DNA of 39,946 bases from Gemmatimonadota bacterium (GTDB lineage: Bacteria > Gemmatimonadota > Gemmatimonadetes > Longimicrobiales > Gaopeijiaceae): NCBI GenBank assembly GCA_013002885.1, contig JABDLS010000150.1, positions 1-39,946 on the forward strand, given 5' to 3'. Every line of letters starts with the position of its first letter. Position 1 is the stretch's first letter. Made by a program: the position numbers and the translations under genes. This document shows positions 1-7,570 of the stretch, in pieces. The notes under the pieces are model-generated. The model saw only the letters and a program-made list of their open reading frames with translations, ran no database searches and was not told the origin of the DNA.

Positions 1-78
1 CGCCATCTCCTCGTCACTCAGGCTCTTGGTCGCAGCGACGTCTCGAAACGCCGCGACGATCTGGGCCGCGTTCGCCAT
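1..78 (-). CDS. nusA: Transcription termination/antitermination factor NusA, N-terminal fragment
   Basis: Only the first 26 codons lie in the window; the gene runs off the left edge. The start is the ATG at 78-76, ten bases after the rimP stop codon, and the peptide begins MANAAQIVAAFRDVAATKSL. The call rests on the strongly conserved rimP-nusA gene order and on a peptide compatible with the NusA N-terminal domain, which binds RNA polymerase. No S1 or KH domain is visible because of the truncation. It is almost certainly cotranscribed with rimP. Confidence 0.8.
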   Translation of the reverse strand, partial: MANAAQIVAAFRDVAATKSLSDEEMA

Positions 79-88
79 CTCTATCTCC

Positions 89-586
89 TCACTTCCACGT
101 GAACACGAGGTGGGCCTTCCGGATCTCTGACCTCGGAACGCTGACCTCTTCACCATCCGGCAGGCGCAGTAGGACCGACTCCGAATCGGTTCCCTCGTCC
201 GCCAACCCCAACAACTCCCCTTCCAGACGCGTCGCCTTGTCGGCGAGAATCTCCTGTCCTCTGCTCATGACCGCGACCTTCTCGCCCCGGAATCGGACGA
301 AGTCGCGGCCACGCACGAGCGGTCGGTCCACCCCGGGCGACGACACTTCGAGCACGTATCGCTCGGAGAGCGCCGCGTGCTCATCCAACCACGGCTCCAG
401 GGCCCGGCTGACCTCGGCGCATTCGTCGACGGTCACACCTTCTCCTGGAACAGAATCCTGTCGATCGATGCGCACCTTCAGCATCGGTCGCTTCCCACTG
501 CCGCCCCAGCGGATCTCGACGAGCTCGTAACCCAGATCGTCGATTCGCCGCTCCATCTCGCGATCGATCTCCGGTACCGCCCGCAT
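89..586 (-). CDS. rimP: Ribosome maturation factor RimP
   Basis: RimP assists maturation of the 30S subunit. The 165-residue protein has the family layout: an N-terminal alpha/beta domain (LGYELVEIRWGG near residue 20, then LKVRIDR), the conserved VTVDECAEVSRALEPWLD segment, the VLEVSSPGVDRPL motif near the middle, and a C-terminal Sm-like beta domain ending in SEIRKAHLVF. The frame is open to 607, but I chose the ATG at 586 because GGAGGG lies six bases upstream and the family starts there. It sits directly before nusA, as in most bacteria. The leader upstream holds three hairpins, annotated separately, that could regulate or insulate the pair. Confidence 0.96.
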   Translation of the reverse strand: MRAVPEIDREMERRIDDLGYELVEIRWGGSGKRPMLKVRIDRQDSVPGEGVTVDECAEVSRALEPWLDEHAALSERYVLEVSSPGVDRPLVRGRDFVRFRGEKVAVMSRGQEILADKATRLEGELLGLADEGTDSESVLLRLPDGEEVSVPRSEIRKAHLVFTWK

Positions 587-653
587 CTTGAACCCTCCAG
601 GCAACAATCAGGGGTACGCCACCGAAGCAGCGAACCCCAGGACAACATCGAAC

Positions 654-680
654 AAAAAAGCGGGGGCGAGCCGCTCCCCC
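654..680 (-). terminator. Rho-independent terminator-like hairpin with T6, rimP leader
   Basis: On the minus strand a G5/C5 arm pair (bases 676-680 with 662-666, or a 7-bp bulged variant using GAG/CTC inside) is followed after GC by six Ts (659-654). It is the last of three hairpins between the 143-residue helical protein gene and rimP, so it acts either as a terminator for upstream transcription or as an attenuator in the rimP-nusA leader. Confidence 0.6.
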
Positions 681-686
681 ACTTCG

Positions 687-709
687 AAAAACCGCCGTGA
701 CGTCACGGC
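687..709 (-). terminator. Rho-independent terminator: 16-bp perfect palindrome plus T5
   Basis: GCCGTGACGTCACGGC is a perfect palindrome (694-709). Read on the minus strand it can fold into a 6-bp GC-rich stem with an ACGT loop, followed by GG and five Ts (691-687). It is the middle of three consecutive hairpins and has the best terminator shape of the set. A palindromic protein-binding site is an alternative reading. Confidence 0.65.
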
Positions 710-731
710 TATTTCGGGCGTGAAATATAGA

Positions 732-764
732 GGAGGCCCGGGTTCGCCTCAACCCTGGGCCTCC
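732..764 (-). terminator. Strong GC-rich hairpin downstream of the phasin-like gene
   Basis: On the minus strand GGAGGCCCAGGGTT pairs with AACCCGGGCCTCC, leaving one bulged A and a 6-base loop. It is followed by TCTATATTTC, a weak T-rich tract. It lies about 60 bases after the stop of the 826-1257 gene and most likely ends that transcript. Confidence 0.55.
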
Positions 765-825
765 AGACCTCCTCTTTCCGCCTGAACGGCGCCGTGCGTA
801 GCCCCTAAGAGCCGCTCGGTGGATT

Positions 826-1257
826 CTACCCGTCGTCCTCCTGGCGATCGGCGGCCTCACCGAAGACGGATTGCTCGAGAGTGTTCACGCGGGCCTGGAG
901 CGCCTCGAAGGCAGCCTTGAGCGTGTCCAAGTCGGAGCGAGCGGCATCGATTTCGGCCTGCCGGACGAAATCGAGCTTGCCCTTGGCGTCTTCGGCGGCA
1001 TTCTGAGCGCGATCCAGGGCTTCTTTCATGACCTCCTTGGCCCTATCGGCAGAAAGATCGCCGCGATCTCGAGCCTCCTGGATGGTCTCTTCCAAGGCAT
1101 CCTTGAAGGCCGACAACACGCCGATACCCTGCCGAATGCCGTCTCCCATCCGACCACCTCGCCCCTTCGCTCCGCCTGCTTCGTCGGTGCCTGAGGCCCC
1201 GCCGTCCCCTGTGCTCCCCTCGGTGCTGTCGCCCGAGGTGGTCTTCTCGTCGGTCAT
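826..1257 (-). CDS. Phasin-like coiled-coil protein of unknown function
   Basis: The product has 143 residues. The first 35 or so are Gly/Ser/Thr/Glu-rich and look disordered (TGDGGASGTDEAGG). The remainder is predicted long amphipathic helix with heptad character: an IQEARDRGDLSADRAKEVMKE segment, Ala-rich middle, then LDTLKAAFEALQARVNTLEQ. This layout resembles phasin-like or polyhydroxyalkanoate-granule-associated proteins of the PhaF/PhaI type, but no diagnostic motif is present and no PHA gene is nearby. The start ATG at 1257 has GGAGGG five bases upstream. It lies between murA and rimP on the same strand, with 118 bases to murA and strong hairpins after its stop. The gene itself is well supported; the function is not. 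Confidence 0.7.
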   Translation of the reverse strand: MTDEKTTSGDSTEGSTGDGGASGTDEAGGAKGRGGRMGDGIRQGIGVLSAFKDALEETIQEARDRGDLSADRAKEVMKEALDRAQNAAEDAKGKLDFVRQAEIDAARSDLDTLKAAFEALQARVNTLEQSVFGEAADRQEDDG

Positions 1258-1375
1258 GTCGACCCTCCGTATTGCAATGACGCGCCGTCCGCCTTCTTCC
1301 GGCTCCCGCGCTTCGTGTTGGCTCGTTCACTCACCCACTACGAGGATCGGCAGCGGCAGGTTTTCCGTCCACCTT

Positions 1376-2653
1376 CTACTCCTGACGCGTGATCCTGGCG
1401 CCCAGCCCTCGAAGCCGTTCGTCAATCCGTTCGTAGCCACGTTCGATCTGGCGGATGTTGTGGATCTCGCTCTTCCCCTCGGCGCCGAGAGCGGCGATGA
1501 GGAGCGCCATCCCGGCCCGAATGTCGGGGGATTCGACGATACCGCCTCTGAGAGGGCTCGGTCCGACGACCACGGCTCGGTGGGGATCGCACAGGATGAT
1601 GGAAGCCCCGAGCCCCACCAGCTTGTCGGTGAAATACATGCGGGACTCGAACATCTTCTCGTGGATGAGTATCGTGCCGTGGCACTGGGTGGCGGCGACG
1701 AGTGCGATGGACGTCAGATCCGCGGGAAAGGCCGGCCACGGGCCGTCGTCGATCTTCGGTACGGCACCGAAGGCGTCCTGCCGGATGTGGTGCTCACCCG
1801 CTCCCTTCACGTGCAGATCGGTCCCATCGATGGTGCACTCGATCCCGAGTCGACGGAAGCCGATGAGCGTCGAGTCGAGGTGGGCCACGGGAGCATCCTC
1901 GATGATCAAGTCACTCCCCGTGACCGCCGCCAGACCGATGAACGACCCCGTTTCGATATGGTCGGGACCGATGCGGAAGGTCGCGCCGCCCAACTCGCGG
2001 ACCCCTTCGATTCGAAGCATGTGGGTGCCAATGCCCGAAATACGCGCACCCATGGCGTTGAGAAGATTGCAGAGGTCCTGCACATGCGGCTCGGCAGCGG
2101 CGTTTCGGATCGTCGTTTCGCCCTCGGCGAGGACGGCCGCCATGACCGCATTCTCCGTTCCCGTTACCGACGGCTCGTCGAGAAAGAAGTCCGCTCCCTT
2201 CAGCGTCCGGGCGGTGATGGAGAAGCCTCCGTTGAGGGAGAGCTCGGCCCCCAGTGCCTCGAAGGCGAGGAAGTGCGTATCCATGCGTCGCCGACCGATG
2301 ACATCCCCTCCGGGCGGAGGCAGCTGTACATGGCCGAAGCGAGCGAGGAGGGGACCCGCCAGGAGGACCGAGGCGCGGATGCGTCCCGCCAGCTCTTCAT
2401 TGATCGAGTCGGTCTCCACCCCGGCTGCGGCGACCGTGACCTCATTGGGTCCATTCCAGGTGACCTCCGCCCCCAGGCTTTGAACGATTTCCAGAAAGGT
2501 GAGCACATCCCGGATCCGTGGGACATTGGAAAAGTGGACCGGCTCAGCCGCGAGGACCGCGGCTGCGAGGCAAGGAAGGGCGGCGTTCTTGTTACCAGCA
2601 GGGCGTATCCGACCATCGAGCCGGTGTCCGCCCTCAACCAGAAAGGTCCCCAT
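1376..2653 (-). CDS. murA: UDP-N-acetylglucosamine 1-carboxyvinyltransferase MurA
   Basis: MurA transfers enolpyruvate from PEP to UDP-GlcNAc, the first committed step of peptidoglycan synthesis, in the cytoplasm. The 425-residue product shows the EPSP-synthase-like double domain, starting with [20 protein letters not shown] (the catalytic Lys is in GNKNAALP). Later come [11 protein letters not shown], the [15 protein letters not shown] region and a C-terminal [17 protein letters not shown]. The usual catalytic-loop Cys is not obvious: the loop reads [12 protein letters not shown], so an Asp (as in fosfomycin-resistant MurA) may occupy that place; this needs alignment. I chose the ATG at 2653 because the family begins M-x-F-L-V-E-G-G. 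An in-frame ATG at 2770 preceded by GGGAGGGGAG would add 39 Pro/Arg-rich residues unlike any MurA and would lie upstream of the candidate promoter. Confidence 0.93.
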   Translation of the reverse strand: MGTFLVEGGHRLDGRIRPAGNKNAALPCLAAAVLAAEPVHFSNVPRIRDVLTFLEIVQSLGAEVTWNGPNEVTVAAAGVETDSINEELAGRIRASVLLAGPLLARFGHVQLPPPGGDVIGRRRMDTHFLAFEALGAELSLNGGFSITARTLKGADFFLDEPSVTGTENAVMAAVLAEGETTIRNAAAEPHVQDLCNLLNAMGARISGIGTHMLRIEGVRELGGATFRIGPDHIETGSFIGLAAVTGSDLIIEDAPVAHLDSTLIGFRRLGIECTIDGTDLHVKGAGEHHIRQDAFGAVPKIDDGPWPAFPADLTSIALVAATQCHGTILIHEKMFESRMYFTDKLVGLGASIILCDPHRAVVVGPSPLRGGIVESPDIRAGMALLIAALGAEGKSEIHNIRQIERGYERIDERLRGLGARITRQE

Positions 2654-2731
2654 GGTATCCGGGAAGCGGGGTGAGAAGGGGGCGGACCGGAGACGCGGAA
2701 GTGGGTCTCTCAGCCCGGTCGCGGGCGGCCC

Positions 2732-2761
2732 AAGATACCGCGGCTCGCCCCGCACCGACAA
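2732..2761 (-). promoter_or_regulatory. Candidate murA promoter
   Basis: On the minus strand TTGTCG (2761-2756), an 18-base spacer and TATCTT (2737-2732) precede murA. Transcription would start near 2725, leaving a leader of about 70 bases before the ATG at 2653. The assignment is by eye only. Confidence 0.4.
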
Positions 2762-2838
2762 CCGACCCATCTCCCCTCCCGATACGCTTTCAGTGACCAG
2801 ATCCCGCGGGCACGACGTCGGCCTCCGCGGGCGTGTTC

Positions 2839-2867
2839 TTCACTAGTGCACGATGCGTGCCTAGACT
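2839..2867 (+). promoter_or_regulatory. Candidate promoter giving a leaderless mRNA for the 2874 gene
   Basis: TTCACT (2839-2844), a 17-base spacer and TAGACT (2862-2867) stand just before the ATG at 2874. The predicted start point falls on or within a base or two of that ATG, and no Shine-Dalgarno sequence is possible in the remaining six bases. Confidence 0.45.
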
Positions 2868-2873
2868 TCACAT

Positions 2874-3476
2874 ATGCTCATGCTGACTCTAGCCGCTCCG
2901 CTTCAGGCCGCCACCGGTGGCAGTTCCCTGGCATTGGCGGCGGACCTGGCCCTCACGATCATCGCCGTGGCTATCGTCGCCGTGGCGGTGATGAGCGGCA
3001 TCCTCATGCTTCGCTTCAACCGCGTCCTAAAGGAGATCCAGCGGTCTGCGCGTCAGAACTTCGGGCCGGTCTCGGATCGTGCCCGGTCCATCTCGGACAA
3101 CGTGGAGTTCATCACCCAGGCCCTCCGCACCGATGTGGAGAAGCTGAACGCCTCGGTGCGGTCGCTGAGTGATCGGCTGCAGCAGGCATCGGACCGGCTG
3201 GAAGAGCGAGTCGAGGAGTTCAATGCGCTCATGTCCGTGGTCCAGGGCGAGGCGGAGGACATCTTCCTCGATACCGCCTCGACGGTGCGTGGTGTGCGCG
3301 AGGGGGCAAGGGCGATCGGCGGTGGCCCGCCACGTGAAGGACGTCCGGGGTCCGGCCCGCCCATAGCAGGAAGCCACCCACCGGGACCGAAGGGCGAAGA
3401 CGGCGACTCCGAAGTAGTCGAACGAGCGGCGCCTCCGGCCGACGACAGCAGGGCGGTTTCGGCAGGCGAGGACTGA
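2874..3476 (+). CDS. DUF948-like membrane-anchored coiled-coil protein
   Basis: The 200-residue protein has one hydrophobic segment (about residues 24-46, LALTIIAVAIVAVAVMSGIL). A long helical region (about 50-140) follows, with repeated polar heptads such as LNASVRSLSDRLQQASDRLE, and then a Pro/Gly/Asp/Glu-rich disordered tail. This is the layout of DUF948 (YtxG-like) general-stress or envelope proteins; the resemblance is by architecture, not a checked domain hit. It probably sits in the inner membrane with the helix in the cytoplasm or periplasm. An in-frame ATG at 2880 is an alternative start, but the nearby promoter favours leaderless initiation at 2874. The following gene starts five bases after the stop, so the two are likely cotranscribed. 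Confidence 0.75.
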   Translation: MLMLTLAAPLQAATGGSSLALAADLALTIIAVAIVAVAVMSGILMLRFNRVLKEIQRSARQNFGPVSDRARSISDNVEFITQALRTDVEKLNASVRSLSDRLQQASDRLEERVEEFNALMSVVQGEAEDIFLDTASTVRGVREGARAIGGGPPREGRPGSGPPIAGSHPPGPKGEDGDSEVVERAAPPADDSRAVSAGED

Positions 3477-3481
3477 GCTCG

Positions 3482-4465
3482 GTGCTCGACCACGGACGCA
3501 CTCTAGTCGCTCCGTTCCTCGTCGCAGTCGGGTGGCTCCTCCTGGCGCCCGACCCGGTGGCTGCATGGGGCCCGGCGACCCACATCGCCCTCGGCGAAGC
3601 CACACTCGGAGCGCTCTACCTGCTTCCACCAGCCATCCGAGCCGTCCTGGAGCGGTATCCCCTCCACTTTCTCTACGGCTCCGTAGCGGCCGACATCTCG
3701 CTTGCCAAGAAGTACGTCCCCGAAGGCCGTCACTGCCACAACTGGGAGATCGGGGAGGAGATCCTCCACAGTGCCGACTCGGAACGGCTGCAGTCGGTGG
3801 GCTACGGCTACCTGGCTCATCTGGCCGCCGACACCATTGCCCACAACTACTTCGTCCCTCGACGGCTCCTGCTGACCAGCACCACCCAGGCCCTGGGCCA
3901 CACGTACTGGGAGCATCGGATGGACATGCACGTGGGTGAGGACTTCTTGAACCTGGCCCGACACATCGTCGTCGACCACGACCACTCGGAGGCCGACGAG
4001 CTGTTCGACGACGTCCTCAGTCGAACGCTCTTCAGCTTCAGCACGAATCGGAGGATCTTCCAGGGAATGATCCGCTTCACGGGTCACGAGCGATGGCAGA
4101 AGATCTTCCAGCAGGTCCTTGCCAACTCCCGTTTCGACCTGCCCAACCCCACCGTCGATCGTTACTTCGAGCTGGCCTTCGACTACGTCATCGGCTACCT
4201 GCGGAGCGGGAGTACATCCACCGCTGCTGGTCTCGACCCCGTCGGTGATCTGAACCTTCGACTGGCGAAGAAGATCCGACGGCGCGCCATGGCCGACGGT
4301 GCAGCCACCGACCCCGACGTGCTTCGAGCCATGGCAGACGACTTCTTCGAGCTTCCGTCGATGCCCCTCTTGTTCTGGCCGCAGATCCAGGACGCCGAGT
4401 TCGCTTCGGGAATCAGTTCGGCAGTTGCCGCGGGGCGGACCTTGCCTGGAACGGCCAGGCAGTAG
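3482..4465 (+). CDS. Secreted zinc-dependent phospholipase C-like protein
   Basis: The 327-residue product has a signal peptide (hydrophobic residues about 8-22) ending in VAA before Trp29. In the zinc-dependent phospholipase C / S1-P1 nuclease fold, the mature N-terminal Trp itself binds zinc, so cleavage before WGPATH is what the family needs. Further candidate ligands are His34, Asp71 in GSVAADIS, the HCHNWEIG segment (84-91), and the typical cluster HLAADTIAHNYF (113-124) with His113, Asp117 and His121. Clostridial and Bacillus enzymes hydrolyse phospholipids, but many Gram-negative homologues have no proven substrate. The GTG start at 3482 follows the coiled-coil gene by five bases. The gene converges with gatB. 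Confidence 0.8.
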   Translation: MLDHGRTLVAPFLVAVGWLLLAPDPVAAWGPATHIALGEATLGALYLLPPAIRAVLERYPLHFLYGSVAADISLAKKYVPEGRHCHNWEIGEEILHSADSERLQSVGYGYLAHLAADTIAHNYFVPRRLLLTSTTQALGHTYWEHRMDMHVGEDFLNLARHIVVDHDHSEADELFDDVLSRTLFSFSTNRRIFQGMIRFTGHERWQKIFQQVLANSRFDLPNPTVDRYFELAFDYVIGYLRSGSTSTAAGLDPVGDLNLRLAKKIRRRAMADGAATDPDVLRAMADDFFELPSMPLLFWPQIQDAEFASGISSAVAAGRTLPGTARQ

Positions 4466-4494
4466 GGGCGTCACGCCGGCGGGCGCCAGCCTGG

Positions 4495-5922
4495 TTAACC
4501 CGTCCTCTCGCGGAGAAGCTCGTTGACCCGCCGGGGGTCGGCGGAGCCTCGGGAGCGCTGCATGACCCGGCCGACCAGGAAGCCCAGGAGACGAGACTCC
4601 CCGCCCCGGTACCGCTCTACCTCATCGGGGAATTCGTTCATGACCTCGCCGATCCACTCGAGGAGGGCCGTGTCGTCGCGGACCTGTTCCAGACCCTCCC
4701 GCTCCACGATCTCGAGGGGGACGCCCTCCCCGGCGGCGACCCCCTCCAGGACCCGCTTACCGGCCGAGTCCGAGATCGTCCCATCCCGCACGAGGTTGAC
4801 GATCTCAGCCAACGACGCCGCGGAGACGGCGAAGTCTGAAGGGTCCTCTCCTCGAGCGTTCATGAGAGCCTGAGCTGGCCCCATGACCCAATTGGCCGCC
4901 TGCTTCGCGTCATCGACGCTCTCGGCCGCGGCCTCGAAGTAGTCGGCTCCAGCCGCCGATTGGGTGAGAACGTGCGCGTCGTATGCCGACAGGCCATAGA
5001 CCTCCTCGAAGCGCTTCTTTCGCGCCCTGGGAAGCTCGGGCAGCGCCGCCCGCGCCGCCTCGAGATCAGCCTCGGAGAGGAGAAGCGGAGGGAGGTCGGG
5101 GTCAGGGAAATACCGGTAGTCGTGGCTCTCCTCCTTCGAACGCATGGTACGAAGGCTCTGACGGTGATCGTCCCACAGGAGGGTCTCCCCTTCCACGGTG
5201 CCCCGCGATTCGAGGATGCCGACCTGGCGCTGGACCTCGAGGGTGACGGCCTTCTCGATGCCCGAGAACGAATTCACGTTTTTTATCTCGGTCTTCGTGC
5301 CGAGGGTGGTCGCCCCGGTCTGGCGTATGGAGACGTTGGCGTCAGCCCTCAGGCTGCCCTCCTCCATGTTGCAATCGCTGACGTCCGCGTACTCCAGCGT
5401 CTGCTTCAGAGCGGTGAGGAAGCCCCGGACATCGGCCGCCGACCGGAGGTCCGGCTCGGTGACGATCTCCACCAGTGGCGTCCCCGCTCGGTTCAGGTCG
5501 ATGCACGTCCGCCCGGGGAGCCGATCGTGGACCGACTTTCCGGCGTCCTCTTCCATGTGAATCCGCCGGATACGGACTTCGGTCTGTCCGCCTTCTCCGT
5601 CGAACACCACGCGCCCACCACTGGCGAGCGGCTCCTCGAACTGGGTGATCTGATAACCCTTGGGCAGATCGGGGTAGAAGTAGTTCTTGCGCGCCCAGAC
5701 ACTCCGGGCCTGCACGATGCACTCGAGGGCGAGCCCGGTGCGGATGGCCAGCGCCACCGCCTCGGGGTCGGGTACCGGCAGCGCTCCGGGCAGGCCCAGG
5801 CACACCGGGCACACATGGCTATTGGGCTCATCCCCAAAGCGAGCCTGGTCAGGGCAGAAAAGCTTGCGACCCGTACGCAGCTGCACGTGCACCTCCACTC
5901 CCACCACCACCTCCCAGGTCAT
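4495..5922 (-). CDS. gatB: Asp-tRNA(Asn)/Glu-tRNA(Gln) amidotransferase subunit B
   Basis: GatB binds the misacylated tRNA and activates its carboxylate with ATP in the GatCAB transamidosome, making Gln-tRNA(Gln) and/or Asn-tRNA(Asn). The 475-residue protein shows the full length: [11 protein letters not shown] at the start, the zinc-type cysteines of FCPDQ...[11 protein letters not shown], the core [15 protein letters not shown] and [17 protein letters not shown] motifs, [14 protein letters not shown], and the C-terminal YqeY-like tail domain (about 330-475) that contacts tRNA. The ATG at 5922 overlaps the gatA stop in ATGA, which fixes the start. It is the last gene of the overlapping lipoprotein-serS-kinase-helicase-gatCAB run. 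Confidence 0.97.
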   Translation of the reverse strand: MTWEVVVGVEVHVQLRTGRKLFCPDQARFGDEPNSHVCPVCLGLPGALPVPDPEAVALAIRTGLALECIVQARSVWARKNYFYPDLPKGYQITQFEEPLASGGRVVFDGEGGQTEVRIRRIHMEEDAGKSVHDRLPGRTCIDLNRAGTPLVEIVTEPDLRSAADVRGFLTALKQTLEYADVSDCNMEEGSLRADANVSIRQTGATTLGTKTEIKNVNSFSGIEKAVTLEVQRQVGILESRGTVEGETLLWDDHRQSLRTMRSKEESHDYRYFPDPDLPPLLLSEADLEAARAALPELPRARKKRFEEVYGLSAYDAHVLTQSAAGADYFEAAAESVDDAKQAANWVMGPAQALMNARGEDPSDFAVSAASLAEIVNLVRDGTISDSAGKRVLEGVAAGEGVPLEIVEREGLEQVRDDTALLEWIGEVMNEFPDEVERYRGGESRLLGFLVGRVMQRSRGSADPRRVNELLRERTG

Positions 5923-7262
5923 CGGCCCGTCTCCAGCGCCGATGCCACGCGGATCATCGTCTCCTCGTCCCACCAGCGGGCCATGACCTGGCCTCCCACC
6001 GGCAGCCCCTCGATGTCGCCGATGGGTACGGACATAGCCGGCACACCGGCGAGGTTGGCCGTTACGGTAAAGACATCGGACAGGTACATCTTCAGGGGGT
6101 CGGCCACACGATCCCCCAACGGAAACGCCGGCCCGGGCGTCGTCGGCGTGAAGAGGACGTCGACCCCGGAATCGAAGACACGAACGAGGTCCGCCCGGAT
6201 CTGCCGGCGGGCGCGTTGAGCCGCCCCGTAGTACTGGTCGTAGTAGCCGGCGGAGAGCGCGTACGTCCCGAGCATGATCCGACGCTTCACCTCCGGCCCG
6301 AAGCCTTCGCCGCGAGTCGCCCGGACCATGCCATCCATGTCGTCGGCCTCGATGCGTCGCCCATACCGGACGCCGTCGAACCGCGAGAGATTGCTGGACG
6401 CCTCGGCCGGCGCGATGACGTAGTAGCAGGGGATGGCCAAGTCGGAGCTCGGTAGGGACACCGATCGGATCTCGGCTCCTCCCGCCGTGAGCACGGCGAG
6501 GGCCGCGTCGACTCGATCCCTCATCCGGCCATCCAGGCTGTCGGGAAAGAACTCTTCCGGAACGCCGACCACCAGGCCCTCGACACCCCGACCGGCGGCC
6601 GCGGCGACACCCGGCGTGGGCGTGTCCACGCATGTGGCATCCCGGGGGTCATAACCGGCCACGACCTCGAACAGCCGCGCTGCATCGACGACTGTTCGAC
6701 CGAACGTGCCCACCTGATCTAGGGACGAGGCGAAAGCAACGAGCCCATACCGGCTCACTCGGCCGTAGGTGGGCTTGAGGCCTACCACCCCGCAGAGGGC
6801 CGCCGGCTGGCGCACCGACCCACCGGTATCCGAGCCGAGGGCCATGTCCACGTACCCGGCTGCCACCGCCGCCGCCGAGCCGCCGGAGCTTCCTCCAGCG
6901 ACTCGAGACCGGTCGTGAGGGTTGAGGGTGGGCCCATACGCCGAGTTCTCCGTTGAGGAACCCATACCGAACTCGTCCAGGTTCGTCTTCCCTACGATGA
7001 CCGCGCCCGCCTCCCGGAGCCGGCGTACGACGGTGGCATCGAAAGGCGACACGTACCCTTCGAGGAGCCGGGACCCACAGGTGGTGGGAAGGTCGGAGGT
7101 AACCAGGTTGTCCTTCACGGCCACGGGTACCCCGGCCAGGGGGCCCTTCCCATCGATGTCGTTCCCGTCGCCCTCGGCAAGGGCAAGAAAGGCGTTCAGC
7201 CCGGAGGCGCCCTCTTCTGCCTCCCGGATCCGGCGAAGCACATCGGCCCGCTTCTCCTTCAC
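5919..7262 (-). CDS. gatA: Asp-tRNA(Asn)/Glu-tRNA(Gln) amidotransferase subunit A
   Basis: GatA is the glutaminase subunit that releases ammonia for GatB. The amidase-signature triad is intact: Lys in VAVKDN, the Ser in [13 protein letters not shown], and the nucleophilic Ser in [25 protein letters not shown] and the C-terminal [11 protein letters not shown] motif are also present. The protein is 447 residues from the GTG at 7262, which overlaps the gatC stop in GTGA. Homologues are usually about 480-490 residues; the missing part is the first helix before the NAFLAL segment, and no in-frame upstream codons restore it. The start is therefore well fixed by the overlap, but the short N-terminus is unusual. 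Confidence 0.95.
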   Translation of the reverse strand: MKEKRADVLRRIREAEEGASGLNAFLALAEGDGNDIDGKGPLAGVPVAVKDNLVTSDLPTTCGSRLLEGYVSPFDATVVRRLREAGAVIVGKTNLDEFGMGSSTENSAYGPTLNPHDRSRVAGGSSGGSAAAVAAGYVDMALGSDTGGSVRQPAALCGVVGLKPTYGRVSRYGLVAFASSLDQVGTFGRTVVDAARLFEVVAGYDPRDATCVDTPTPGVAAAAGRGVEGLVVGVPEEFFPDSLDGRMRDRVDAALAVLTAGGAEIRSVSLPSSDLAIPCYYVIAPAEASSNLSRFDGVRYGRRIEADDMDGMVRATRGEGFGPEVKRRIMLGTYALSAGYYDQYYGAAQRARRQIRADLVRVFDSGVDVLFTPTTPGPAFPLGDRVADPLKMYLSDVFTVTANLAGVPAMSVPIGDIEGLPVGGQVMARWWDEETMIRVASALETGR

Positions 7263-7570
7263 GAGTCGGAGCCGACTACGCCAGGCGGTGGCGGGACCGT
7301 GAAGAAGCCGTCGTCCATTTCGGGCGCGAAGTCGGCGAGTGGGTGCGTCAAGGCATCCGGCGTCGGCGAGGCCGCGGCCCCCGACTTCCGATGCGGCTCC
7401 GCACCGGTCTGGACATCCACCGGGTCCGGGGAGTCGCTCAACGCCCGCAAGCGCTCGGCATGCTCGAGAATCCGATTCATCTCCTCGGCGAGGCGATCGG
7501 CCTCGCCGTCGTCCAGGCTCAGCTTCGCGAGTCCGGCGATACGGTTCACCTCGTCGCGATCGACGCTCAC
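7259..7570 (-). CDS. gatC: Asp-tRNA(Asn)/Glu-tRNA(Gln) amidotransferase subunit C
   Basis: GatC is a small belt-like subunit that stabilises the GatA-GatB interface. The 103-residue product has the family start [19 protein letters not shown], a helical middle with [12 protein letters not shown], and a C-terminal region ending in Pro-rich [13 protein letters not shown]. The GTG start at 7570 overlaps the helicase stop in GTGA, and its stop overlaps the gatA GTG. The order gatC-gatA-gatB is the common bacterial arrangement. Confidence 0.93.
   Translation of the reverse strand: MSVDRDEVNRIAGLAKLSLDDGEADRLAEEMNRILEHAERLRALSDSPDPVDVQTGAEPHRKSGAAASPTPDALTHPLADFAPEMDDGFFTVPPPPGVVGSDS

Noticed and set aside
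214..235. Defence or mobile modules hidden in the intergenic gaps
   Set aside because: I checked all gaps over about 100 bases on both strands; apart from the features listed I see no transposase, toxin-antitoxin or phage-like frame.
765..826. A tRNA gene in the rimP leader, as in the E. coli metY-rimP-nusA operon
   Set aside because: The sequence has no T-arm, acceptor stem or anticodon arm that fits a cloverleaf.
1028..2674. A 548-codon open frame on the plus strand opposite murA
   Set aside because: It is antisense to an unmistakable murA, has no recognisable domain and is typical of shadow frames in GC-rich DNA. The same applies to the long antisense frames opposite pcrA, manC and the YifB gene.
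2653..2770. Extended murA start at 2770 with GGGAGGGGAG just upstream
   Set aside because: It would add 39 Pro/Arg-rich residues without homology and would place the start upstream of the likely promoter. The GGGAGG may be incidental.
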